The notes: generated from the sequence alone by a model not told the origin. A DNA stretch of 64,000 nt from Boesenbergia rotunda (GCA_024364735.1 JAGFNQ010004757.1:996339-1060338), one strand, 5' to 3'. Positions 10,994-22,603 are shown, counted from the first letter of the stretch. A program made the numbers and translations.

Positions 10994-11886
10994 ATGTCAA
11001 ATTTTAAGTTCCATATTATTTGTTTCACGTGCAGGGAGAGAGGGCACTATAAAAATCAATGCCCTACTCGTAAGACTCAGTTTACACAACCGGCGGCAAA
11101 GGGGGCACTAGCGCCAGGAGTCCGGAAAACAGGGATCATATATGATGCTTCAAATGTGAGAAATTCGGACACTACAAAAACAAATGTCCGACAAAGGTAT
11201 GTAAACTTTACGTTCCAAAAAGTTTTAAAATTCCTGCACTAGCTTATGTAAATAATGTAGACAATTTTTCTGATAAACTAGAGATATTACACAGTCAAAT
11301 AGATATCTTGCATAATCAGTTAGAAAAAGTAAATAATTCTAAAATATCAGAAATCAACACTTTAATCATTAATGTTAACTCGATAATTTCCAAAGTTAAT
11401 TCTGAAATTAATTTTGGAATTAATCTGAATTTTAATTCGGATAATTCCGAATTCAATTTCGAAAATCCTAAAGATAATCTCGAATTAAAATTTAAAAATC
11501 CTAAGGATAATTCTAAATTAGAAAAACCTTTAGATAATTATGAATTCAAATTTGAAAATCCGTTGTATAACTTTGAATTCGAATTTGAAAGTCCTAAAGA
11601 TAAGCCAGAAGATAATTATAAAAATATTATTTGTAAGGATAATTTTGAAGATGAAATTCTCCTAGATAATAACTTAATTATAGATAATCTTGAAAATTAT
11701 TACAAAACTTTAACTAATGGCCCAAATTACTACTCCTACTTTGAGGAAGAGGAGGATATGGAACTATCTAAGATAAAGGCCATAGTAAATAAAGTTCACA
11801 AAGGTTCAAACAAATTCGAATTACTAGAAAAACTTGAAAAGAAAATTAAGGATGAGTCAGAAATTTTCAAAATAATGAAATTATGA
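10994..11886 (+). pseudogene. gag remnant of element C (zinc knuckles and acidic coiled region)
   Basis: The capsid part of gag is missing: only about 95 nt separate the PBS from this remnant. Frame 10994-11242 holds one knuckle, CFTCRERGHYKNQC. After a frame change, a second knuckle CFKCEKFGHYKNKC is encoded at 11146-11187. From there the frame is open to 11886 and gives an Asn/Glu/Lys-rich stretch with tandem copies of a motif like EFxFENPxDN (about 11450-11620) and a coiled C-terminus. Loss of the N-terminal domain and the frameshift mean it is not a working gag. The open 740-nt tail could be chance or recent decay. Confidence 0.75.
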
Positions 11887-11889
11887 ACT

Positions 11890-12720
11890 TAGACCCACAA
11901 ATGTTAATTAATCATTTCAACCTTAATTATTCAAATTAAATCTTAATTAATTCAAATTAAATCTTAATTAATTCAAGTAAAATCATAATTAATTCAAATT
12001 AAATCTTAATTAATTCAAGTTAAATCTTAATTAATTCAAATTAAATCTTAATTAATTCAAATTAAATCTTAATTAATTCAAGTTAAATCTTAATCAATTC
12101 AAGTTAAATCTTAATTAATTCAAATTAAATCTTAATCAATTCAAGTTAAATCTTAATTAATTCAAGTTAAATCTTAATTAATTCAAATTAAATCTTAATT
12201 AATTCAAGTTAAATCTTAATTAATTCAAATTAAATTAAATTCAAATTAATTCAAATTAAATCTTAATTATTCAAATTCAAATTAATTAAATATTAATTAT
12301 TTAAACTCAAATTAATTAAAACTTAATTATTCAAACTCAAATTAATTAAATTTTAATTATTCAAACACAAATTAATTAAATCTTAATTATTCAAACTTAA
12401 ATTAATTAAATCTTAACTCAAATTAATTAAATCTTAATTATTCAAATTCAAATTAATTAAATCTTAATTATTCAAACTCAAATTAATCTTAATTAATTCG
12501 AACTTAAATTAATTCAAATTAATCTTAATTAATTCGAACTTAAATTAATTCAAATTAATCTTAATTAATTCAAACCTAAATTAATTTAATTAAATCATAA
12601 TTAATTCATGTTAAATTAACTCAATCAAATTAATTCAAATTAATTAATTCCTAGTTAATTCAACCTCAATTAATGAATTCAACTTTAATTAATTCTTAAT
12701 TAACTTGAATCCAACCAAAT
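11890..12720. repeat. AT-rich tandem repeat block in element C
   Basis: Thirty or so degenerate copies of a 20-25 bp unit resembling ttaattaattcaaattaaatc. The unit is partly self-complementary (ttaattaa). It contains no gene. Confidence 0.85.
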
Positions 12721-15220
12721 CTTAAATAACTCAAACTCAAACTAAAATTTTACCAAAATCGTAACAATTAATTTAATAAAACTAAATATGTCGAAGTGAG
12801 TTGACATATTCGTCGGTTCACATGACATATATCAAATTAGGAATTTGATACATCTTTAGAAACGTAATTAAAATACTTTGGACTTGTTTGACTCATGCAT
12901 AATTGTCATGCCATGCATTTGCTAATTCTTTTAAATATATGACATGTCATTCATATTTAAATTTTATGCATAATTTAGAACGGCTATAGGAAAAAGAATA
13001 ATTGAAACTTGATCAACCTAGTATTGGGTGGAGGTGAGATGATAGTACATTAGGGAAGCCATCTTGGCGGAACTAGCCGAAGCTACCGATCCAAGACCCA
13101 AACTAGTTAGACCAAAATCTTTCAAGGAGTAACTTGAAAATGGATTTTTAATAAAAGGCTTTGTCAAGGAAAGGGTTGATGATCCAATAAGGCTACGGCC
13201 AAAGAAGGCCTAGTGCCTCGCCAAGACCTGGAAGCCGATTATTGAAAACCAAATTCACTTTACTATTGTCATATTTGAATCTAATACAAGCTTCAATTAA
13301 ATCTTAGAGTTAAAAATAAATTAAGAAAAATGATTCAAGCATCTCACAATACACCTATAAGGCAACCATGCTTGCTGTATTGAGACATCTAGAATGGATA
13401 AGATGTTAAGGACTAATAAACTGAAAAATATTTTTCAAAACTGTTTTTCAAAATTGCTAGAATATTTTCCTAAAAATATATTTTCAAAATAGTGCTTCAA
13501 CATAATAATATTTTTATGGAATTCATGCTTGTCTGATTGAATATACATATTACATGTTTTCAAAAATTATATCTGTTTAAAAAATTGTTTGACTCACGCA
13601 ATTAGACACAAGCCTCTTAGGACAACACTAAAGTTCCTTAAGGCACTTAGATAGAGTCAAACGATATCGGGTACAGGGGGAGTGCTTTTTATTTTTTTTA
13701 ATGGTTTTCGAGAATTGCACTTTAAACATTACTATCATTTGAAAATACTTTTCGAAAACTGTGCTTTAAATCATTATCACTTGTGTTTTTGAAAAAGGTT
13801 TAAGTTGTAAAAATTATATGTTAAAAAATTTACCTGTTTCTTTGACTTTAATAAACCCTAAAGACACAGAGGAAATGTCCACGTCATGATCTTCAAGGAC
13901 TCCTAGGATGTGTCAAATTTAGGGGGAGTCTGAGTCAAAAAAAGAATTTCAGAAAAGTTTTTTTGGTAATCATTTATTTATTTTTTATTATAGTTCTTTT
14001 TAATCTGACCCAAATCCTAAAGGCTCAGAGGAAAAGTACTTGTGGTCAACAAGCTTCCCAGGACTAGGTCAAGTTTAGGGGGAGGTCAAATTAAAAGAAT
14101 TATTTTATTTCCATGAACTATATCTTCAAAATCTTGCTGAAAATATAAGTCTTTCAAAATATGATTATTCGTTTTTTCAGAATTTTTATGGCTTATGAAA
14201 TTATTTTTGAAATAATATTTACTTAGGTTGGAGAATTTCTAGGACACTTAGGAAAATGTCCTTGTAGTCAACAAGATTTCCTATGATTGTGTCAGACTGG
14301 AAAATAAACCAAGTCAAGTAAAATATAATGTCTTCAAAATTTCGTACATTTTTCAAAATGTACGTACATATATTTTCAAAATACTATCGTTTTTTCAAAA
14401 TTCTGTTCAGAAATAATACTTACTTGAATTTGGAGAACTTTCCAGGCCACTTAGGAAACTATCCTTGTAGTCAACAAGGTTTCCTAGGATTGTGTCAGAC
14501 TGGAAAAGAAACCATGTCAAGTACTTATGCTTCTCAAAAGTCATATTTTTCAAAGTACTTATGTTTTTCAAAAATTCTAATATTTTTCTGAGTAGCTATA
14601 CTTAGATTTTCAAAAATGCATAACAATTTTTTTTTAAATACTTAGATTGTCAAAAATTGCATAATATGTTTCAAAAAGTACTTAGATCTTCCAAAAAAAA
14701 GATCAATTTAGTTTTTCAAAAAAATACTTGCATGTTTCAAAGATCATTTTTCAAAGTATTTATACCTCTCAAAACTCATAGTATTCTTTCCAAAATACGA
14801 TATTTTCTCAAAAACAAACAATATTGGTTAAGTTTTCTGAGTTCAAGTACTTAGTCTTATGCTATGTTTTCAAAAAATTATACTAAGTATTTTTCAAAAA
14901 AAACCAAAGGTTTCCATTGTTGGTGCATGTATTTTTGGTTTTTTTTTGATGTGTGACAAAGGGGGAGAGATGCACTTAAGTTAGAAATAATTTTTTTTCT
15001 CAATAATTATTGTTCTCTCTCTTACCAAAGGATCAATTAATCAAAATGTTTTTCACAATGAGAGAGAGTGAAAGTTAGAAAATTTTTCTTATTTTTCCCA
15101 GAGGATCAAAAATATATTTTCAAAACTAAGATCATTTTTTAGTTTGATCCCAAGGATAGTAAGTTAGCCCCTTCAACCAATCTAATTTGAGTTATTGTCA
15201 AACATCAAAAAGGGAGAGAT
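12721..15220 (+). other. Non-coding interior of element C with conserved blocks and multiple PPTs
   Basis: No credible ORF; the short ones at 14328 and 14657 lie in A/T-rich ttttcaaaa repeats. A block at about 13021-13235 is closely matched by 47253-47510 in element D. A stem-loop is at 13340-13389. At least four G-rich purine tracts (near 13674, 13921, 14078, 14958) precede the final PPT aaaaagggagaga at 15207-15219. Confidence 0.7.
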
Positions 15221-16839
15221 TGTTGGTGCAAGTTGCATCAATTATGTTCTCCTCTAAGTGTTTTAATGTTTGACAATACACTTAAGTCAGTGATACATTG
15301 AACAGACAAAGGGGAGCAAAGGAGAAGTAACCTAAGTGGAAGAAAAGTCCTAGCGAAGGGCTGCTAGGCATCGAAACCCTAAGACCTGCCGAAGGGCTAT
15401 TGGGCACCTAGTGAAGGGCTGCTAGGCATCGAAACCCTAAGACCTAGCGAAGGGCTGCTGGGCACCTAGCGAAGGGCTGCTAGGCATCGAAACCCTAAGA
15501 CCTGGCGAAGGGCTACTGGGCACCTAGCGAAGGGCTGCTGGGTACCTAGCGATGGGCTGCTAGGCATAGAAACCCTAAGACCTAGCGAAGGGCTGCTGGG
15601 CACCTAGCGAAGGGCTGCTAAGCATCGAAACCCTAAGACCTAGCAAAGGCCTGCTAGGCACCTGGCGAAGGGCTGCTAGGCATCAAAGTCCTAGCGAAGG
15701 GCTGCTAGGCACCTGGCGAAGGACTGCTAGGCATTGAAGACCTGGCGAAGGGCTGCTAGGCACCTGGCGAAGGGCTGCTGGGCAAAAGTTCACCCGAAGG
15801 ACTGGGTGGCAACCGTCTCCTGAGGGGAGTAGGTGAAAGGCATGTTCTCGGGGGTGGGTACTTGCGTCAGTTCAACCTAGGGTTTCATGCAAATTCGAAG
15901 TCAGAACCAAGTCCTTAAGGTTAAGAATGTGTGTATATTTGCTTTGTATTTTTGTATCTTGCAGGTACCTAGAATGAAAGACAAAGCAGGCAAATAACAT
16001 ACATTGGGGCTGGAATCCAGCCAAGCAGGGCACCCGGGATGATGGGGGCGCCCCCAGTCAAAGCCTAAAACCCAGTGTTGGGTTGAAAGGCATGAAGCCA
16101 GGCGCCCACATTGATGGGGGCGCCCGGGAGGTCCGGGGCGCCCGGGTTCAAAGCTGTTTTGCTTCTGCGAGTTCGAAGCAGGAGATTAGCTTTGACTGGG
16201 TTCAAGCTAGGTGCCCAGGAGGTCCGGGGTGCCCTGGTCAGAGGTTTTATCAGCCGCGGTGAGGTCGGCGCGGGGATAAGGTTTGACCAAGTCGATAGGG
16301 GCGCCCCGACGTCCAGGGCGCCCCAGGAGCACTATATAAGAGGCTTCGACCCCTCTGCTTCAGACACAACTGCTGAAAGCAATTCTAAGCATTCTGACCG
16401 ACGACAACACCATAAAGACGAGGCTCTACGACCGAGAGGCTCCAGGAGGAAGTGCGCGGCACTTTGGAGATCCAGATCGGCCGAGCTTCAGACCTTGTTT
16501 TGTTCGGTTTGCTGTTATTTAATTCCGCACTTAATTTTTTATATTATTGCTTGTAACTATCAACTGTAAGACGGGTTTTCTCCGCCTCCGGAAACTCTGG
16601 AAAGGAGACCAATAGTGGACTCACACCGAGTACAAAGGCCTTGGACGTATTGACCCATGGGGGTCGGGAACCAAGTAAATAAATCTCGCGAGTAATCTGT
16701 GTTTTGTTCTGTTCTTTATTTTTCTATTTTCCGCTGCACTAACGCTCTAAGTCTAGAACGAACAAAAGTATTACGAAGTTTTCAACGAAAGATTTATGGT
16801 TGATATTCACCCCCCTCTATCGACGACATCGGTCCTACA
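15221..16839 (+). repeat. 3' LTR of element C
   Basis: 1619 bp, near-identical to 9283-10885, with the same hairpin array (about 15345-15780), GGGCGCCC palindromes (about 16040-16330) and TATA (about 16334). The 152-codon frame at 16111-16569 is an LTR frame with no supported function. Confidence 0.93.
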
Positions 16840-16994
16840 GTCACCACTTCATTAGGGATCATGTTGCTAGAGGAGATGTTGTACTCTCATATGTAGAGTC
16901 CAAATCGAATCTAGCGGACATTTTCACTAAACCACTCCCCGAAAATGAGTTTAGCTTCTTAAGAAGGGAGTTGGGAATGTGTCACGCTTCATAG
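16840..16994 (+). pseudogene. 3' end of element B pol (RNase H C-terminus)
   Basis: Resumes the RNase H reading cut at 9282: HFIRDHV, then DIFTKPLPE and the usual copia pol end, with stop TAG at 16992-16994. The overlap gtcac is the target-site copy made by element C. Confidence 0.9.
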
Positions 16995-17064
16995 ATATCA
17001 AAATGCATTCAAAACCCTTCATGATCAATTCGAATTATTGGGACACAATTGGGTAACTTGGGGA

Positions 17065-17182
17065 CATCTCACACAAACTATAAGGTTTACCAAAACGTTT
17101 TTGTTTGCTAGAAATGGGGTGAGATGATAGGATCAACTTAATTTCTCAAAATGTCAATGCATCCCTTGAGAAATTAGGTTGA
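17065..17182 (+). other. Two stem-loops after pol in element B
   Basis: First: CATCTCAC (17065-17072) pairs with GTGAGATG (17119-17126). Second: a 17-nt arm at 17133-17149 pairs with 17166-17182 with one mismatch around a 16-nt loop. The first has counterparts at similar non-coding positions in C, D, E and F. It could be an RNA structure of the genomic transcript (inference). Confidence 0.6.
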
Positions 17183-17534
17183 CGAGATAAAAATCACTTC
17201 GGTGACTAAGTATGGGGAAAACCAATGCATAACATATGTGTACTTGGCTCCGTAATCATACTTGGACATTCCAATCAAGGAAACTTGATTGGAGACTTGA
17301 ATTTGGTACAAACTTGCTTGAAATTCCTTGAATGTTTGTTGTTTGAGTTTGACTCCACTTGGGTGGAGCAAAGTGGTTTGTCAAAACCATAAGGACCTTT
17401 GATCCTTCTTCAGGGATCAGTCTTAGTCAAGGGATCACTTCTAAGATTGATAATCTTCATCAGATCTTATCAGAAATCATTTGGAAGTCTGAAACTGAAA
17501 GTTTCATATCGTATTAGGAAAAATCAGGAAGCCT

Positions 17535-17999
17535 GATCGGTCACCGGACCGATCAGGAGTAGGACTGATCAGTCCAACGGACCGATCAAGCTGGTTCGCG
17601 ATTAACCACAGAAATTTCTCTGTGTTGGTCTGGATCGGTCCCCGGACTGATCTGGACCTCCCCGTGGTGATCGGTCCATGGAACGATCAGAGGGGTTGTA
17701 GAACATCTCGCAAAAAATTGACCAAACATTCTGTGTTGGCCTGGATCGGTCCCCGGACCGATCTGGCACCTTGTGGTGATCGGTCCACAGACCGATCAGG
17801 GGGCTCACAGAAAAACCTCCAAACCTACTGTTCACTTCCTGATCAATCAGTCGATCGATCAGGAGGCTGCCTGATCGGTCACCCGACCGATCAGGACTAG
17901 GCCAGTCCGATCAGGCCGGAGCCTGACCAGTCTAGGCACTCCTAGATCGAACGGTGATCCGTTCGATCACATTAAATTGCGATTGGTGGACCGATCCAC
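17535..17999 (+). promoter_or_regulatory. Internal palindrome array upstream of ORF3 in element B
   Basis: About eight palindromes of the LTR type GATCGGTC-N4-GACCGATC, here with loops ACCG, CCCG, CACA and ACCC, ending 260 bp before the ORF3 start codon. The LTR U3 has the same motif. This suggests a second promoter for ORF3, although I see no clear TATA box. The arrangement is repeated with a different palindrome in elements D and E. Confidence 0.6.
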
Positions 18000-18257
18000 C
18001 AACCGATTAATTCCTCCTAAACCCTACATCTCCCAAGCCCTAGCGCCGAAACTCACTTCTTGCGCATCCTCATCCTGTGCGTGAGCTCTTCCTGCATCTC
18101 CTTCTTCCTTGCACGTGAGTTCCACTTCTCCCCATGCGTGAGAGTTCTTCTTCTTACTGTTGGTGTTCTCAGCAACTCCTAGCGGCAAGCTTGTCTCCGG
18201 CGTGGCGATTCTCTTTTGCGCAAGTTTCAGAGAGTGTTTTCTCCAAGCAACTCGACA

Positions 18258-19819
18258 ATGGCGCCTAAGTAAGGGTTCCCTTCTTTCATCTTGTTGCTCC
18301 CTTCAAATATCATAATATGTGGTGAACTAACCGTGATGTTTGTTTTCCTTTGGGTGTGTGCCGTGTGTGTCTCCCCGTGATCAAATCTTGGTTCTTTGAT
18401 TTAACCCTACTGATTAAACCCATGTTCATATGATCAATTCCATCTTGTGTTATATTTCATTCTTGTGTCATGATCATGTTCACTTGTTTCACTTTATTTG
18501 ATTCAAATTGTTGCCATGATCTATTCAAACCCATTAGAAAATCATCTAAGGGCAAAGAACCCGTGGAGGGAAGCTCAAAAGGCAAAGGCCCTTCATCATC
18601 TACACCCCCTTCACGACCTCCACCACCTCCACATACCAGATTTCAAAATATTCATTATGCACTAGCCTTTCAATGGCACACTTTCAAACTCATGCCATGT
18701 CGAACTGTAGACCAAACCTTCATTTACGAACATTGTCCGACAGTACGGCAAATCATTGAACACTATGAACTTCAATCCATTCTTTTCCTTGAGAGGCCAA
18801 TCAACTTTGATTTGGTCTCTGAATTTTATAATAACATGGTCAGTGGAGAGGTTTTGGGGTGGAGGACCCGTGTCGCCAGTATCGAGCTTAATTTTGATCT
18901 ATCGGCTTTCACTTCTTTTCTTGACTGTCGCCGATCAAATAATGACTTTTCTCTCTACCCCTATCTTCCAGATCCTCTACCGGTTCCCTTTGATGGAGTC
19001 ACCCCTGACTCTATACATGAGTACTTTTTCAATCATCCCAGGTCGAGGGATCTCGGTGAGGTTACCAGTCACTTCTCTATATTTGTTGCTCTCCGTCTTT
19101 TTCCCATAGATTATGTCTTGTTCAAGATTATCACTAACTGTCTCATCCCTACCACTTCAAAGCACTTAGATGAAATTCACTCATTCCACTGCTTGATGCT
19201 CTACGGGATGCATCGACGGTTAGACTTTGATATCGTGACGACCATTTACTTCTCCATCATCGTCCACAGTCAGATGTACGGTCAGACAGTTTATATGTCG
19301 TTTGGCCATATCATCACTGCCTGGCAGCAGTCGGTTGGTATCGACGTTTCACAAGGCAGCATTGTACCCATGGTTCGACAGGACTGTCGACTTAATCGTC
19401 GCATATTGGCCCAGTCTGGCATTGTTGTCAGACCGCAGGAGCTGAGGTGGAAGGATCGGCGATGTGTGGGGGAGTTACCGAGAGCAGCCCCTGATCAAGA
19501 GCCGTCCGCTGTTGCTGAGGATTACGATGAGTGGGATCCAGACCTTTGCTGGTAGGTTGCGGAGCTAGAGAGGACGATGCAGCGCGAGTTACATATTTCC
19601 GAGCTCTGGCAACAGGAGGTCAGCTCAGAGTTTCAGTCCTTCAATCGTCGACTAGTCGCTCTAGCATCCGATGTTTCTGGGACCAGCTCATTGCAGGAGA
19701 CGTGGTATGAGGAGTGGTACCAGCATACATTTCCTGGTGCTGCGACCTCCAGCAGCACTCCACCAGGGGATGTCATATATATTGAGGATTCCTTAGACGA
19801 TGACCCCGCGGCGGATTGA
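18258..19819 (+). pseudogene. ORF3 of element B: spliced extra ORF after pol (one in-frame stop)
   Basis: A coding micro-exon 18258-18268 (ATG plus 8 nt) is followed by GT at 18269, an intron ending AG at 18536-18537, and a main exon 18538-19819. The join is in frame and gives a basic N-terminus (MAPKKSSKGK). A Ser/Pro-rich linker follows, then a globular part with EFYNNMV, FTSFLDCR, NCLIPTTSKHLDEIHSFHCLMLYGMH and FGHIITAW, and an acidic tail. It resembles the putative plant transposon protein domain (PF20167-like) by pattern memory, not by a search. An in-frame TAG at 19553-19555 splits it. No signal peptide or membrane segment is evident, unlike the env-like ORF described in some Sireviruses. 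Homologues: D 48325-49587, E 62451-63616, F 58218-58874. Confidence 0.75.
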
Positions 19820-20375
19820 TGATGTTAACTATTCTGATTTGTGTCCCAATTGATTGTTATGCCCTGTGCTATGTTTGACTTTGATGGTTTTTGTACTATC
19901 TTTACCTTGACTTTGATGCGATGTGATGCATTTGCTATTATGCCTACTTTTCATATTTGACTTACTATAATTTGCTTATTGTTGGCTTATATGATTGTTC
20001 GTAAAATTGCTATCGTTATGTATGCCTTGTTATGCAATGCTATGTTTACTGCTATTCCATGTTAATATGATACATATGATTGTCTTGACATGCTTTATAT
20101 CTATCATATGTGTTTCATATGTCTATCAAAATAAATCAAATGTTATGTTGTTTTGGGATACCCCTAGGGTTGAGGGGGAGTATGTTTAAACTTAACAACC
20201 CGTCTACACCCTTTTCGGTGTTTGATAAAGGGGGAGAGTGAGGTTGGTTAAGTTTAGGACGATTAATGGTTGTAGGGGGAGGATCCTGATTCTCCTACAA
20301 TTCTGAGATATGAGACTATTGGATTCAAATCCCTAAACTTAAAATTGGGTTGTCAAACAACAAAAAGGGGGAGAT
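19820..20375 (+). other. 3' untranslated region and PPTs of element B
   Basis: T-rich sequence without a gene, then purine tracts near 20170, 20229 and 20274. The final PPT caaaaagggggaga (20361-20374) abuts the 3' LTR. Confidence 0.8.
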
Positions 20376-22603
20376 TGTTGATGCAGTCTGGCCCTGATTG
20401 TTATTTTGGTGTTGACACCGATTTTAGTTTAGGATGATAAGATGATTGGGATTAAGTCCTGGTCGTGGACTAGGCATACCTTGAGGAAAAGTCATAACCT
20501 GGAGGGTTAGGTGTAAAAAGTCCTAGCTTGGAGGGCTAGGTGTGGAAAAGTCCTAACCTGGAGGGTTAGGTGTGAAAAGTCCTAGCTTGGAGGGCTAGGT
20601 GTTGAAAAGTCCTAGCCTGGAGGGTTAGGTGTGAAAAGTCCTGGCTTGGAGGGCTAGGTGTGAAAAGTCCTAACCTGGAGGGTTAGGTGTGAAAAAGTCC
20701 TGGCTTGGAGGGTCAGGTCCTAGCTTGGAGGGCTAGGTTGATGAAATCCTGGCTTGGAGGGCCAGGTCCTAGCTTGGAGGGCTAGGTTGATGAAATCCTG
20801 GCTTGGAGGGTCAAGTCCTAGCCTGGAGGGCTAGGCTGGATGAAATCCCGGTGAGTGAAGCCTAGTGACTGAAACCCTGGTGAGTGAAGCCACGTCCTAG
20901 CTTGGAGGGCTAGGTTGAAGTCCCAGTGAGTGAAGTTGGGCATGACACGAGTCAGAGATGGGCCGGAGCCTTGTTCTCGTGACTTAGAGGAGATTTGACC
21001 TTGCCTGGATCGGTCTGGTGACCGATCAGGGAAGTTGGCACGGTGTTCCCTCGTGGATCGGTCTGGTGACCGATCCAGCGATGATTAATCGGTCTGGTGA
21101 CCGATCAGGGAGCATACAGTGAGACTGGAACCTACTGCTCGGCTCCTGATCAGTCTGGTGACCGATCAGGGAGTATGCAATTCACTCACTGCTCGGCTCC
21201 TGATCGGTCTGGTGACCGATCAGGGAGCACAGAGTTGAGTTCCCCTGCTGCTCTGCTCCTGATCGGTCCGGTGATCGATCAGGGAGCATCCAGTAGGTTT
21301 GGGAACCTTACTGATCTGCTCCTGATCGGTCTGGTGACCGATCTGGAACACTGTTCAAACCGTTCTGGTGAACGATCAAGTGTCGCGGACTCCGTCTTAT
21401 AACCGATCAGGCTGCAGCCAGATCGGTCAGGGAGCTTCCTGATTGGTTTGGTGACCGATCAGGTGACATCCTGATCAGTCTGGTGATCGATCAGGCTCGT
21501 GTGGCCGCGAAAGCTGGGAGTCCCAGCAAAGCGGTGGATCGGTCCGGTGACCGATCCACGAGCCCTGGATCGGTCCGGTGACCGATCACTTTAATTCAAA
21601 ATGCACTGTCAGACGCTCTGATCACGTCTGAACATATCTGATTTCTCTACGCTTCATCTCTGATACATGATTCTCTGTATGATTTGTTGTGCTAATGATC
21701 TGATTAAGTTTCAGGTGACAGGAATGGATTCAAACACTCAAGGAGGGTCAATGGGGAGTCATTCCTTGGAGCAGGTTTGCCCGTTTTCCATCTCAGGTTG
21801 CAACGGACGCAGGCGCTGGCTGGAGCTGCTGACTGGGGCTGGTTTGAGGGAAGCTCAGGGAGTCCAGGAGAGCTCAGTGGTAGCTGGCTATTGCAGGAGA
21901 GCAACTGGAGGCTGCAGTGAGATGACCTGGCGATCAGTGGAGGGACTTAAGCGCTTGGTGGCGAAGAAGTCTCAACAATAACGCTGCATACACTTGATCA
22001 GTTTTCTGTTCTTGCGACAACTCTTGTTTCTGCTCGTGCGATTACTTCCATCATCTCTTGAGCAAGCGACTGTGATCCTTGAAGCAACCATCTATTACTT
22101 GAGCACTTGGAAGAGAAGCAAGAGGCTTGGCAAGTCCATCAGCGAGAAGACACGAAGAAGGGAGTTCTTGCGTGAGATCTGCGTTAAGTGGAGCTCGGGA
22201 GAAGTCTGCTTGTGTTCTTGTGGTTCTAAGTGCTAAGTAAGATCCTTCTTGTGTTTCCTATACTTTATACTTCATCATCTTGAAACGCTGTGGAGAGGTT
22301 ACTCCACCGAGAAGGAGGTTGCTTACTATCCGAATTTTCCGGGGCTTGATCTGCCGACGATCAAGGGATCACCCACCTTACGGGCACGCCAAGGAGTAGG
22401 GGCAAGTTATCCCCAAACCTTGTAAACCCTCTTGTTGGCGTTCTTGTGTTCGTTCTTAGCTTAGGGTTTCAATTCTTCATACTCTATTTTTGTTTGCTTC
22501 CGCTGTGCTACTAAACGTTTAAGTGCAGAAATTTGCAAAGTGCTAAAGTTTCGATGTCTGGCTACATTCACCCCCCCCCTCTCTAGCCATCCAAGTTCCA
22601 ACA
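20376..22603 (+). repeat. 3' LTR of element B
   Basis: 2228-bp copy of 2384-4664 with the same hairpin array, palindrome array (about 21009-21590) and end ccaaca. It is followed by the TSD attgt. Frames at 21097, 21667 and 21994 are LTR frames with no function. Confidence 0.93.

Larger units (their letters stand above)
9283..16839 (+). mobile_element. Element C: non-autonomous LTR retrotransposon nested in B
   Basis: LTRs 9283-10885 and 15221-16839 start TGTTGGTGCAAG and end CCTACA. TSD atcac (9278-9282) / gtcac (16840-16844) has one mismatch. PBS for initiator tRNA-Met at 10888. The 4.3-kb interior holds only gag remnants, then AT-rich repeats and non-coding DNA with several PPTs; no protease, integrase, RT or RNase H. 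It must have used enzymes from another element. A solo LTR of the same family is at 50258-51925. Confidence 0.93.
2384..22603 (+). mobile_element. Element B: full-structure Sirevirus-type Ty1/copia retrotransposon
   Basis: LTRs 2384-4664 and 20376-22603 begin TGTTGATGCAG and end CCAACA, with a perfect 5-bp TSD attgt (2379-2383 and 22604-22608). Order: 5' LTR, initiator tRNA-Met PBS, gag, protease, integrase, reverse transcriptase, RNase H, a palindrome-rich region, a spliced extra ORF, PPT, 3' LTR. Without the nested element C (9283-16839 plus TSD) it is about 12.7 kb. The integrase-before-RT order defines copia; the gag tail motif and the ORF after pol point to the Sirevirus lineage. Coding regions carry several stops, so it is not autonomous now. 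Confidence 0.93.

Noticed and set aside
11890..12720. Centromeric or organelle-type AT satellite
   Set aside because: It is confined to the interior of element C and highly degenerate; no evidence for a genomic satellite.
16111..16569. 152-codon ORF in the C 3' LTR
   Set aside because: The matching 5' LTR region is split between frames; it is palindrome-rich U3/R sequence.
18756..19109. 117-codon ORF overlapping ORF3 of B
   Set aside because: Out-of-frame shadow of the ORF3 main exon; no motif and not conserved in D.
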